Part shown: piece after piece, positions 1 to 8,878 of the stretch
How the letters are laid out: each line of letters starts with the position of its first letter
Numbering within the stretch: the first letter of the stretch is position 1
Notes under the pieces: model-generated
Seen by the model: only the letters and a program-made list of their open reading frames with translations
What the model was told of the DNA's origin: nothing
The model's database searches: none
Translations under genes and position numbers: made by a program
Assembly (NCBI GenBank): GCA_009693335.1
Contig: SHXK01000010.1
Span: 1 to 35,462 of the forward strand
Reading direction: 5' to 3'
Origin: Betaproteobacteria bacterium
GTDB taxonomy: Bacteria > Pseudomonadota > Gammaproteobacteria > Burkholderiales > SG8-39
Length of the DNA stretch: 35,462 nucleotides

Positions 1-342
1 CATGGCCGCGCCGGGCGGCACGTTCGGCATGTCCACGCACTTGCCCTCGACATCATATTTCCAACCGTGGTGGACGCAGCGCAGACCGCAGTCCTCGTTG
101 CGTCCGAAGAATAAGCTCGAGCCGCGGTGCGCGCAGCGCGGCTCGAGCAGCCCCACCCTGCCCTCGGTGTCGCGGAAGGCGACCAGCTCCTCCCCCATCA
201 CCTTAACGCGGATCGGTGGGCTGTCCGGTCCAGGCATCTCGCGCGAGAGCGCGACGGGCAGCCAAAAGCGCCGGAAATACTCGCCCATGACGGTACCGGT
301 ACCAGTACGGACGAGCAGTTGATTGTCGGCGGCGCTCAGCAT
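1..342 (-). CDS. Rieske [2Fe-2S] oxygenase, N-terminal part (phthalate-dioxygenase/VanA-like alpha subunit); C-terminus outside window
   Basis: Reverse translation from ATG at 342: MLSAADNQLLVRTGTGTVMGEYFRRFWLPVALSREMPGPDSPPIRVKVMGEELVAFRDTEGRVGLLEPRCAHRGSSLFFGRNEDCGLRCVHHGWKYDVEGKCVDMPNVPPGAAM; C-x-H...C-x-x-H Rieske motif. Open at window edge, so absent from the ORF track. Confidence 0.9.
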   Translation of the reverse strand, partial: MLSAADNQLLVRTGTGTVMGEYFRRFWLPVALSREMPGPDSPPIRVKVMGEELVAFRDTEGRVGLLEPRCAHRGSSLFFGRNEDCGLRCVHHGWKYDVEGKCVDMPNVPPGAAM

Positions 343-437
343 GGCAAGGACATTCTGGTTATCTTGGCCTTTTGGATGAGGAATTCGTAAATTATGCCGC
401 AACCCAGCAAACATCAATGCATTGACCGGACCTCATT

Positions 438-1068
438 TCACTCTGTAGTGGGTGGGTCCCAGACAATGACCTGGATCGGCGTCGGGTTGTAGTCGTTCAC
501 CGGGTTGTTGATCTGCGGGCAGTTGGAGATGACCGCCAGTACATCGGACTCTGCGCGCAGGTCGACGTAGTCGCCAGGCTTGGAGATGCTGGGACCCATG
601 TCCATGTCGCCCTTCGGTCCGACCGGCACGTACATGAAAAAATTGATATTGGCCGCCATGTCCTTGGGGCCCATGCCGTGCTTCTTCAGCTCGGTGAGAA
701 AATTGTCGCGGCAGTTGGGCTGGTAGCCAACCTTGTAGCGCAAGGCGTTCAGCGCCGCGCTGCAACAGCCACCGATGGTGTCGTGAAAACCGCAGGTGTC
801 GGCGACGATGGTGAAAAGCGGGGTGAGCCACACGCTGTAGAGCACCGTCCCGGTGGTGAGGAAGATGCCGCCGGGGTTGATCTTCATCGTGTCGGCCGCG
901 GCGTAGCGATCCGCGAAATCGTGCGTGTTGTAGCACAGGAAGTCGACCGCCTGCCTGCCCTCGATATCGACGATCCGCATCGATTGGCCATGATCGAGGA
1001 TGCGGCTCCACGACCCGCGCGCCGGTACCACCGTATCTTCGATGACCCTGCCAGAGATTTTCACCAGT
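438..1068 (-). CDS. DUF1989 / urea carboxylase-associated family protein
   Basis: ORF 438..1208; family-like sequence begins around VKISGRVIEDTVVPARGSW (possible GTG start near 1068; start uncertain). Motifs DTCGFHDTIGGCCSAALNALRYKVGYQPNCRDNF and NINFFMYVPV. Confidence 0.82.
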
Positions 1069-1112
1069 TTGAATGCCTTGTGCCAACACTTGGTACAAAA
1101 AAATCGGGTCAG

Positions 1113-1129
1113 ATCAGGCCTAGCCTGAT
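1113..1129. other. Inverted repeat / hairpin ATCAGGC-CTA-GCCTGAT in the ureG to DUF1989 gap
   Basis: Perfect 7-bp arms; on the minus strand a run of seven T follows about 9 nt after the stem. Confidence 0.6.
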
Positions 1130-1278
1130 TTTCGTCTACTTCTTCTTTAGCGCGAATGCCAAAACAAGAAATACCATGGGAAGTAGAAGTACAAGCTTCA
1201 ACCCCCACTTATGGAAATGAACTTCGAGCGCGCCATGGTCCGGATGCGCCAAAACCTGTCCCGAGAAAACCATTAAAG

Positions 1279-1890
1279 CTACGGCTGCGCGATACATAGC
1301 ATACCTTCCGTTGCGATGAATTTGACGATGATCTCCAGGCCCTGCCCGGTCTTCAGATTGCTGAAGACAAACGGCCGCTCGCCACGCATCCTCTTTGCGT
1401 CGCGCTCCATCACTTCCAGAGATGCGCCTACCATCGGCGCAAGATCGATTTTGTTGATGATCAGCAGGTCGGACTTGGTGATACCGGGCCCACCTTTGCG
1501 TGGGATCTTGTCGCCCGCCGCGACGTCAATCACGTAGAGCGTCAGGTCGGAGAGCTCCGGGCTGAAAGTCGCGGCCAGATTGTCGCCACCCGATTCGATG
1601 AAGATCAAATCGAGGCCCGGGAAGCGCCGGTTGAGCCGCGCTACCGCTTCCAGGTTGATTGAAGCGTCTTCGCGGATCGCCGTATGTGGGCAGCCGCCAG
1701 TCTCCACCCCGATGATGCGCTCGGGCGCCAGCGCCTCATTGCGCACCAGGAATTGCGCGTCCTCTTCCGTGTAAATGTCGTTGGTCACCACCGCGATGTT
1801 GAACCGCTCGCGTAGCTGTTTGCACAGCGCCAGCGTCAGCGCGGTCTTGCCAGATCCTACGGGCCCTCCGATGCCAACACGCAGGGTCAT
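1279..1890 (-). CDS. ureG: Urease accessory GTPase UreG
   Basis: [26 protein letters not shown] (P-loop), [22 protein letters not shown]; start set at 1890, overlapping the ureF end. The upstream extension of the listed ORF is spurious. Confidence 0.97.
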   Translation of the reverse strand: MTLRVGIGGPVGSGKTALTLALCKQLRERFNIAVVTNDIYTEEDAQFLVRNEALAPERIIGVETGGCPHTAIREDASINLEAVARLNRRFPGLDLIFIESGGDNLAATFSPELSDLTLYVIDVAAGDKIPRKGGPGITKSDLLIINKIDLAPMVGASLEVMERDAKRMRGERPFVFSNLKTGQGLEIIVKFIATEGMLCIAQP

Positions 1891-2537
1891 GAACGGAAGA
1901 GTCGAGAATATTGGGTTTCGTGCTGCGTCGACAGTATCGCCAGGCCGGGGGCGAAATTCGCCAGATCCTGCTGTTGCAAATTTTGCGCCTGCGCTGTCAG
2001 AGCAGGCAAAAGTCCACCCAAGGAAAGCAAAATCCTCTGGCCATCGGTCTGCCCAAGCGGTATCGCCTTGACCGCCGCCATGACCTGATTCTCGAGCCAC
2101 GCCCAAAGATAGGCTTGCAGCGCAACTGTAGGCTCGATTTCCCACTGCGTGGCCGCGTAGGCGTAGGCGGCCGGAAAGGAAGGCTCTTCCACGGGAACTT
2201 CGCCGACGTTCAGGTCGTGCAGGAGCCTGTTCAGCGAATAACCCATCTGCACGGTTTCGGCGCGCAACTCAGCGGTTTCGCGGCTGGCCAGGAACATTTC
2301 ATTTCTGGTCTTTATTTCAGAGAAATCTTTTCGATGGAAATCGGCCATAAAAGAAAACACTATCGGAGCTTCCATGCGTGCCATCGAGAACTCCAGTACG
2401 TCACCGATCCAGCGCTGCGCGCTCGTCGCATCCTTCACCTTGCCGGTTTCAATCGCTGCTTCAAGCCCGCCTGAGTAGCTGTAAGCCCCGACCGGAAGGG
2501 TGGGGCTGGCCAGCTGCAGAACTCTGACCAGGTTCAT
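1887..2537 (-). CDS. ureF: Urease accessory protein UreF
   Basis: [30 protein letters not shown]; 4-nt overlap with ureG. Confidence 0.96.
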   Translation of the reverse strand: MNLVRVLQLASPTLPVGAYSYSGGLEAAIETGKVKDATSAQRWIGDVLEFSMARMEAPIVFSFMADFHRKDFSEIKTRNEMFLASRETAELRAETVQMGYSLNRLLHDLNVGEVPVEEPSFPAAYAYAATQWEIEPTVALQAYLWAWLENQVMAAVKAIPLGQTDGQRILLSLGGLLPALTAQAQNLQQQDLANFAPGLAILSTQHETQYSRLFRS

Positions 2538-3106
2538 TGGTGATGATGATCGGGGTGATCACAATCTGCATGATCGTGCGCATGGCCGTGATCGTGGCTG
2601 CCAGCATCATCGTGATGATGCTCGTGGATCTTGCCGCCGTGCCCCATTTCATCGTGCTGATGGTGGCCGCCGCCCGCGTAAGCACCCGCTTCGGGTTCGA
2701 ACGGCGCTTCCATCGGCGAAACCCTGGCGCCGAGTTTCTTCAGCATCTCCTCGAGCACGTGGTCCTCGACAAGACGCAGAAATCCGTCCCCCACCTGCAC
2801 CGGCACGTGCCGGTTGCCGAGGTGATAGGCGGCCTTCGCCAAGTCTGCCGGGTTCCCGCACTCCACATGCAGCACCTTCTCCAACTCGGCCAGGACTTCG
2901 ATGACACGCCCGTCGGAGGTAGTCACCAGGTCACCGCCGCGCAGAATCTCACCGCGCGGCAGCATCAGGCCCACCTCTTCGCCGGAGACAAGCTTAGTCT
3001 TGAGACGGCTCTTGCACCGAGCCTCGAAGGGCAGCTTCAGGGTTCCGCGAACCTCCAGCTTGTAGGCCCCGCGGGGGATCTTCAGTTTGGATTTGATTAC
3101 AAGCAT
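2534..3106 (-). CDS. ureE: Urease accessory nickel chaperone UreE with His-rich C-terminus
   Basis: [19 protein letters not shown]...; tail [46 protein letters not shown]. Start set at 3106. Confidence 0.95.
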   Translation of the reverse strand: MLVIKSKLKIPRGAYKLEVRGTLKLPFEARCKSRLKTKLVSGEEVGLMLPRGEILRGGDLVTTSDGRVIEVLAELEKVLHVECGNPADLAKAAYHLGNRHVPVQVGDGFLRLVEDHVLEEMLKKLGARVSPMEAPFEPEAGAYAGGGHHQHDEMGHGGKIHEHHHDDAGSHDHGHAHDHADCDHPDHHHQ

Positions 3107-4803
3107 CAGAAAAGAAAATACCTCTGGGTCAGGGGGAGCGTCTTGGCAGGTTCGCATACCAACAGCTCGCCTTCAGCGCGCACTTCGTAGGTTTCCGGAT
3201 CAACCGTGATCTTGGGCTGCCAGTCGTTATGGATCATGTCCCGCTTGCCGATTTTCCTGATGTTCTTTACGGCAATTAATTTTTTATGCAAATTTAAACG
3301 ACGAACCGAAGGGTTCTGCAATGCTGCCTTGGAGACAAATGTTACCGAGGAAGACAAAGCCTTGCCGAAGGCGCCGAACATTGGTCGGTAGTGCACCGGC
3401 TGCGGCGTCGGGATAGAGGCGTTCGGATCGCCCATCGCGGCGGCGGCGATCATGCCGCCTTTGATAATCAACGAAGGCTTGGCGCCGAAAAAAGCCGGCT
3501 TCCACAGCACCAGGTCCGCCAGCTTGCCGTTCTCGATCGATCCCACGACGTGCGCGATACCGTTGGCGATGGCCGGGTTGATGGTGTATTTCGCGATGTA
3601 CCGCTTTACCCGAAAATTGTCGTTTCTTGATTGGTCCTGTTTTAAAGGACCTCTTTGCAGCTTCATTTTGTGGGCGGTTTGCCATGTCCGGATGATGACT
3701 TCGCCCACACGGCCCATCGCCTGCGAGTCCGAAGACATCATCGAGAAGGCGCCAAGGTCCTGCAGAATGTCCTCTGCAGCGATGGTTTCCCGGCGGATGC
3801 GCGATTCGGCGAAAGCCACATCTTCGGCGATCGCCGGATCGAGGTGATGACACACCATCAGCATGTCGAGGTGTTCGGCGACGGTGTTGACCGTGTAGGG
3901 CATTGTTGGATTGGTGGAGGAGGGCAGTACGTTGGGCTCACCGCAGATCTTGATGATGTCGGGCGCATGGCCGCCGCCCGCGCCCTCGGTGTGGAAGGTG
4001 CAGATCGAGCGGCCCTTGATCGCCGCCACCGAGGTTTCCACGAAACCCGATTCGTTTAGCGTATCGGTGTGGATCGAGACCTGCACGTCCATCCGGTCGG
4101 CGACTGCCAGGCAGTTGTCGATTGCCATAGGCGTGGTGCCCCAGTCTTCGTGCAGCTTGAGGCCCATCGCGCCAGCTTTTACTTGTTCAATTAAAGGCAA
4201 AGGCTTCGAGGCATTGCCCTTGCCGAGGAAACCCAGGTTCACCGGAAAGGCTTCTGCTGCTTCCAGCATGCGATGCAGGTGCCAAGGCCCAGGCGTACAA
4301 GTGGTGGCAAAGGTGCCCGTTGCCGGGCCGGTGCCACCGCCGAGCATGGTGGTGACTCCCGACATCAGCGCCTCTTCGATCTGCTGTGGGCAGATGAAGT
4401 GGATATGCGAGTCGATGCCGCCGGGCGTGACGATCATGCCCTCACCGGCGATCACCTCGGTGCCGGCGCCAATCGGTATCGTGACCCCCGGCTGGATGTC
4501 TGGATTGCCGGCTTTGCCGACTCTCCAGATATTGCCGTCCTTGATGCCGATGTCGGCCTTGACGATGCCCCAGTGGTCGATAATCAGGGCATTGGTGATC
4601 ACGGTGTCGGCGACCTTGGCCGAGGGCAGCTGGCTCTGTCCCATGCCATCGCGAATCACTTTGCCGCCACCGAACTTCACCTCCTCGCCGTAGATGGTGT
4701 AGTCCTTCTCCACCTCGATCCACAGTTCGGTGTCCGCGAGCCGCAGGCGATCGCCGGTGGTCGGGCCGAACATCTCCGCATACGCCTGCCGGGAGATTTT
4801 CAT
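3106..4803 (-). CDS. ureC: Urease alpha subunit
   Basis: 565 aa; [13 protein letters not shown] metal motif, [15 protein letters not shown] carbamylated-Lys motif, MVCHHLDP active-site region. Confidence 0.98.
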   Translation of the reverse strand: MKISRQAYAEMFGPTTGDRLRLADTELWIEVEKDYTIYGEEVKFGGGKVIRDGMGQSQLPSAKVADTVITNALIIDHWGIVKADIGIKDGNIWRVGKAGNPDIQPGVTIPIGAGTEVIAGEGMIVTPGGIDSHIHFICPQQIEEALMSGVTTMLGGGTGPATGTFATTCTPGPWHLHRMLEAAEAFPVNLGFLGKGNASKPLPLIEQVKAGAMGLKLHEDWGTTPMAIDNCLAVADRMDVQVSIHTDTLNESGFVETSVAAIKGRSICTFHTEGAGGGHAPDIIKICGEPNVLPSSTNPTMPYTVNTVAEHLDMLMVCHHLDPAIAEDVAFAESRIRRETIAAEDILQDLGAFSMMSSDSQAMGRVGEVIIRTWQTAHKMKLQRGPLKQDQSRNDNFRVKRYIAKYTINPAIANGIAHVVGSIENGKLADLVLWKPAFFGAKPSLIIKGGMIAAAAMGDPNASIPTPQPVHYRPMFGAFGKALSSSVTFVSKAALQNPSVRRLNLHKKLIAVKNIRKIGKRDMIHNDWQPKITVDPETYEVRAEGELLVCEPAKTLPLTQRYFLF

Positions 4804-5120
4804 TTGATCCTCGAAGACAATGCGCCCATCACTTTGCCGGTGAAACCGAATACTTTTTTATTTCCAGACAATAAAATCAATTCCACCGTTCTCGTCTGCC
4901 CGGGTTCGAAACGCACCGCGGTGCCTGCAGCGATGTTGAGCCGGCAGCCGTAGGCCACCTTGCGGTCGAACTTGAGCGCTTGGTTGGTTTCATGGAAGTG
5001 GTAATGCGATCCGACCTGAATGGGTCGGTCTCCGGAATTCACGATTTTCAATATAAAAACACGGCGCCCCCTGTTCAGCTCGAGGTCGCCCGCGACAACC
5101 CTCATTTCTCCTGGAATCAT
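4800..5120 (-). CDS. ureB: Urease beta subunit
   Basis: [20 protein letters not shown]...[16 protein letters not shown]; 4-nt overlap with ureC. Confidence 0.97.
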   Translation of the reverse strand: MIPGEMRVVAGDLELNRGRRVFILKIVNSGDRPIQVGSHYHFHETNQALKFDRKVAYGCRLNIAAGTAVRFEPGQTRTVELILLSGNKKVFGFTGKVMGALSSRIK

Positions 5121-5419
5121 GGGATCGGGTTGTGCACAGTAACGAGCTTGGTTCCATCAGGAAACGTTGCTTCGACCTGGATGTCGGGAATCATCTCCGG
5201 TACGCCTTCCATGACGTCGATGCGCTTGAGGAGCGTGGCGCCCCATCCCATCAGTTCGGAGACGCTTCTCCCGTCGCGCGCGCCTTCCATCACTGCGGCG
5301 CTGATGTACGCAACCGCTTCCGGATAATTGAGCTTCAGCCCGCGTCCCTTGCGGCGTTCGGCGAGCAATCCGGCAGTGAAGATCAGGAGCTTGTCTTTTT
5401 CTCTGGGCGTTAATTCCAT
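5117..5419 (-). CDS. ureA: Urease gamma subunit
   Basis: [39 protein letters not shown]. Confidence 0.97.
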   Translation of the reverse strand: MELTPREKDKLLIFTAGLLAERRKGRGLKLNYPEAVAYISAAVMEGARDGRSVSELMGWGATLLKRIDVMEGVPEMIPDIQVEATFPDGTKLVTVHNPIP

Positions 5420-5453
5420 TGAATTTCCAATACCTTATTCGCTATCTCTCTTG

Positions 5454-6287
5454 TCATGTACGCCAGATCCTGGGTTCGCTTGCTTCCCGACCACTAAGCG
5501 CGGGACGCAGAATGCGCCAAAGCGCGATGAAATAATGCCGCGCCGCTTCGCTCGAATCACCGAGGTAGCGGGCAAGCAGGATTCCAGGCAGCAACGTCAC
5601 CGCGCCATAACCTTCTTCGGGTTTTGTCTTTCGAGTTTCATTTAAAAGCGCCTGATTCAAATTGAGTGCGCACGCAAACAAGCTCCCAAATATCGGCTTG
5701 CCCGCCAGTCCCGCGGGCGATTCCAGCAAGCGACTCCCGCCGTCGATGCGTCCACGCTCCAGCCATAACAGCTTGCCCTCGCGGCGGATCTGCGTCGAGG
5801 TGCAGAATGTTCCGCGCGTGAACTGCTCCCCCGAACCGCTGCGCCCCAAGCACACAATATCCCAGCCGATCAAGCCAGCGTCAGCGCCGAGATTCACCTC
5901 ATATTCCGTCTGCACCAGTGCGCCATCAAACACGATCGTTTCCTGTGGCAGCCACTCGAGCATCCCGTTCACGTTGAACGCCACGTTTTGCCTCGCCCAC
6001 GGTCCTGCCGACCGGTACCACTTCGCCGCGCCAGGGGTCGTCAAAAGGACCGACCCATTTTTTTCCGCGCTTACTTTCAGAGTTAATTCATCTCCGCCGG
6101 CAATCCCTCCGGGCGGGTGCACCACTATCGCGTGGCAGATCTCGGCGCCTTCCGGGTACAGAGGCTTCTGCACTACCAGGGGGCCGTCGTGATCCCTTTC
6201 CGAAAGAATTGTCCTGCCGTCAGAAAATGAGAAACCAAGCGAAAGGCGCGCCTTCCAGGGACTGGCCAGCGGCTCGGTAACCTTCAT
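5454..6287 (-). CDS. ureD: Urease accessory protein UreD
   Basis: 277 aa; HPPGGIAGGDELTLKV, TTPGAAKWYRS motifs. Confidence 0.95.
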   Translation of the reverse strand: MKVTEPLASPWKARLSLGFSFSDGRTILSERDHDGPLVVQKPLYPEGAEICHAIVVHPPGGIAGGDELTLKVSAEKNGSVLLTTPGAAKWYRSAGPWARQNVAFNVNGMLEWLPQETIVFDGALVQTEYEVNLGADAGLIGWDIVCLGRSGSGEQFTRGTFCTSTQIRREGKLLWLERGRIDGGSRLLESPAGLAGKPIFGSLFACALNLNQALLNETRKTKPEEGYGAVTLLPGILLARYLGDSSEAARHYFIALWRILRPALSGREASEPRIWRT

Positions 6288-6294
6288 CCGAAGA

Positions 6295-6987
6295 TCATAC
6301 TGCCAGCAGTCCCTTGACGCCGTCCTTCTCCATGTTGGCGCCTGAACCGCGTTTTACTATTTCTCCGCGATCCATGACGAGATACTGGTCTGCGAGGGAG
6401 CGGGCGAAATCGTAGTATTGTTCCACCAGCAGGATCGCCATGTCACCGCTGGCGGCAAGCGAGCGGATGGCGCGTTCGATGTCCTTGATGATCGAGGGCT
6501 GGATGCCCTCGGTGGGCTCGTCCAGGATAAGCAACTTGGGGCCCATCGCCAGGGCGCGTCCGATGGCGAGCTGCTGCTGCTGGCCTCCCGAGAGATCACC
6601 GCCGCGCCGCCACAGCATCTGGTTCAACACCGGGAACATCTCGAAAATCCGTGGCGGAACGCGCTCGCTGCGCGGGCGCGTCGCCAGGCCCATCACCAAG
6701 TTTTCCGCCACGGTAAGGCGCGCGAAGATCTCGCGGCCCTGGGGCACGTAGCCGATCCCGGCGCGCGCACGCTCGTAGGGCTTGGCGTGCGTGATGTCCT
6801 GGTCGAACAAAATAACCTCACCCGTCCTAGCGGGAATTAGCCCCATCAGGGTCCTGAGCAGCGTGGATTTTCCCACCCCGTTGCGGCCGAGCAATACGCT
6901 CACCTTGCCGGGGGGAATCTCGAAGCTGAGGTTTCTGAGGATGTGTGAGCCACCGTAGTACTGATTGAGATGTTTTACGGAAAGCAT
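6295..6987 (-). CDS. urtE: Urea ABC transporter ATP-binding protein UrtE
   Basis: Walker A GRNGVGKSTLL, signature LSGGQQQQLAIGRAL, LDEPTEGIQPSII; position in the urt cluster. Confidence 0.94.
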   Translation of the reverse strand: MLSVKHLNQYYGGSHILRNLSFEIPPGKVSVLLGRNGVGKSTLLRTLMGLIPARTGEVILFDQDITHAKPYERARAGIGYVPQGREIFARLTVAENLVMGLATRPRSERVPPRIFEMFPVLNQMLWRRGGDLSGGQQQQLAIGRALAMGPKLLILDEPTEGIQPSIIKDIERAIRSLAASGDMAILLVEQYYDFARSLADQYLVMDRGEIVKRGSGANMEKDGVKGLLAV

Positions 6988-6989
6988 GC

Positions 6990-7802
6990 CTATCTGCCCA
7001 GATAAACTTCGATCACTTTCGGATCGTTCTGTACCTTGCTCATCGAGCCCTCGGCGAGCACGCTACCTTCGTGCAGCACAGTGACCTTGCGCGCTATTTT
7101 CCCGATGAACGCCATGTCGTGCTCGACCACCACCAGCGAATGCTTGCCGGCGAGCGACAGGAACAGCTCGCCGGTGCGCTCGGTTTCCTCTTCGCTCATG
7201 CCCGCTACCGGCTCGTCCAGCAGCAGCAACCGCGGCTCCTGCATCAGCAACATACCAATCTCGAGCCACTGCTTCTGGCCATGCGACAGCAGACCCGCAA
7301 TGCGATCGGAGCTATCGTCCAATCGAATTTTTTTCATCGTTTCCGCGATTGAATCTTTTTCGCTTGAAGACAAAACGGAAAAAAGGGTCTTGCGCACGCG
7401 CTTATCAGCCTTCATCGCCAGCTCCAGGTTCTCGAACACGCTGTGGTGCTCGAAAATGGTTGGCTTCTGGAATTTTCGGCCGATGCCGGCGTGGGCGATC
7501 TGCGCCTCCGACAAGCGCGCCAGGTCGATGGACTGGCCAAAGAACGCGCTCCCCTGGTCAGGGCGTGTCTTACCGGTGATCACGTCCATCATGGTGGTCT
7601 TGCCGGCGCCATTGGGACCGATCACGCAGCGCAGCTCGCCGACGTCGATCGACAAGGTCAGCTTGTTCAACGCCTTGAAGCCATCAAATGAGACCGAGAT
7701 GTCCTCCAGGTAGAGCACCACGCCATGCGTGGCGTCCAGACCCTCAGTGGCGAGGTGTCCGAAAACGCCGCTCTCGTTCACCGTGGCCACGCTGGTGGTC
7801 AT
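6990..7802 (-). CDS. urtD: Urea ABC transporter ATP-binding protein UrtD
   Basis: GPNGAGKTTMMDVITGKTRP, LSHGQKQWLEIGMLLMQEPRLLLLDEPVAGM. Confidence 0.95.
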   Translation of the reverse strand: MTTSVATVNESGVFGHLATEGLDATHGVVLYLEDISVSFDGFKALNKLTLSIDVGELRCVIGPNGAGKTTMMDVITGKTRPDQGSAFFGQSIDLARLSEAQIAHAGIGRKFQKPTIFEHHSVFENLELAMKADKRVRKTLFSVLSSSEKDSIAETMKKIRLDDSSDRIAGLLSHGQKQWLEIGMLLMQEPRLLLLDEPVAGMSEEETERTGELFLSLAGKHSLVVVEHDMAFIGKIARKVTVLHEGSVLAEGSMSKVQNDPKVIEVYLGR

Positions 7803-8878
7803 TTATTCTTCCTCAGCAGGCCCATCACGCCCTGCGGGAGGAACAGGGTCACGAAGATGAAGATCAAGCCCAGCGCGTAGAGCCAGTACTCCGGGAAGGC
7901 TTGGGTGAAGAAGCTCTTGGCATAGTTCACCAGCCCAGCGCCGAGGATCGCGCCGCTGAGCGTGCCACGGCCGCCGACCGCGACCCAGATCGCGATCTCG
8001 ATCGAATTGGCGGGCGACATTTCGCTCGGGTTGATGATGCCAACCTGCGGTACATAGAGCGCCCCAGCGATGCCGCAGATCATCGCCGAGAGCACGAAGA
8101 TGGCGAGCTTGTAGTACACCGTGTTGTAGCCGCAGAAAGCGACGCGCGTTTCAGCGTCGCGGATCGCGGTCAGCACGCGGCCGAATTTTGAGGTCACGAT
8201 CCAGCGACCGAGCAGCAGCGTGCCAATTAGCGCCGCGCCGGTCAGTGTGAACAGAATCATGCGCGTTTCGGGGGTTGTGATCGGCAGGCCGAGGATGCTC
8301 TTGAAGTCGGTAAAGCCGTTATTGCCGCCAAAGCCGGTGGCGTTGCGGAAAAATAGCAGCATCGCGGCGAAGGTCAACGCCTGCGTGATGATCGAGAAAT
8401 ACACGCCCTTGACGCGCGAACGGAAGGCAAAGAAACCGAACACCAACGCGAGCAACCCCGGCACCAACACGACTAACAACAGGGCCCACCAGAACTGGTC
8501 GGTATACCACCATTGCCACGGCAATTCCTTCCAGTCGAGGAACACCATGAAATCGGGCAGGTCCGACTGGTACTGACCCTCGCGCCCGATCTGGCGCATC
8601 AGGTACATGCCCATGGCATAGCCGCCGAGAGCGAAAAACAGACCGTGCCCGAGCGACAGAATCCCGGTGTAGCCCCATACCAGATCCATGGCGATGGCCA
8701 CGATGGCGTAGCACATGATTTTCCCGATCAAGGTAACCCAGTACTGCGAAACATGGAACGTGCTGTCCTGGGAGACGACAAGACTCAGGATCGGAACAAT
8801 GACAAATACGGTAAGAGATGCAAGGCCGACAAAAAACCAATCCCTCATTGTGTAGATGCGACCAAACACGACACTCAT
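7799..8878 (-). CDS. urtC: Urea ABC transporter permease UrtC
   Basis: MSVVFGRIYTMRDWFFVGLASL...YTGILSLGHGLFFALGGYAMGMYLMRQIG. Start at 8878 (overlapping urtB) rather than the 594-aa ORF start. Confidence 0.94.
   Translation of the reverse strand: MSVVFGRIYTMRDWFFVGLASLTVFVIVPILSLVVSQDSTFHVSQYWVTLIGKIMCYAIVAIAMDLVWGYTGILSLGHGLFFALGGYAMGMYLMRQIGREGQYQSDLPDFMVFLDWKELPWQWWYTDQFWWALLLVVLVPGLLALVFGFFAFRSRVKGVYFSIITQALTFAAMLLFFRNATGFGGNNGFTDFKSILGLPITTPETRMILFTLTGAALIGTLLLGRWIVTSKFGRVLTAIRDAETRVAFCGYNTVYYKLAIFVLSAMICGIAGALYVPQVGIINPSEMSPANSIEIAIWVAVGGRGTLSGAILGAGLVNYAKSFFTQAFPEYWLYALGLIFIFVTLFLPQGVMGLLRKNK

Noticed and set aside
433-1098. 221-aa minus-strand ORF MYQVLAQGIQTGE...
   Set aside because: Alternate frame of the DUF1989 gene; Arg/His-rich shadow translation.
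1108-1132. Plus-strand reading of ATCAGGCCTAGCCTGATTTT as an intrinsic terminator
   Set aside because: No plus-strand gene ends nearby, and the T-run is short.
2536-2690. Repetitive CAT/ATG-rich stretch, checked as a possible tandem repeat or CRISPR
   Set aside because: It is the His-rich nickel-binding tail of ureE; no regular repeat-spacer pattern.
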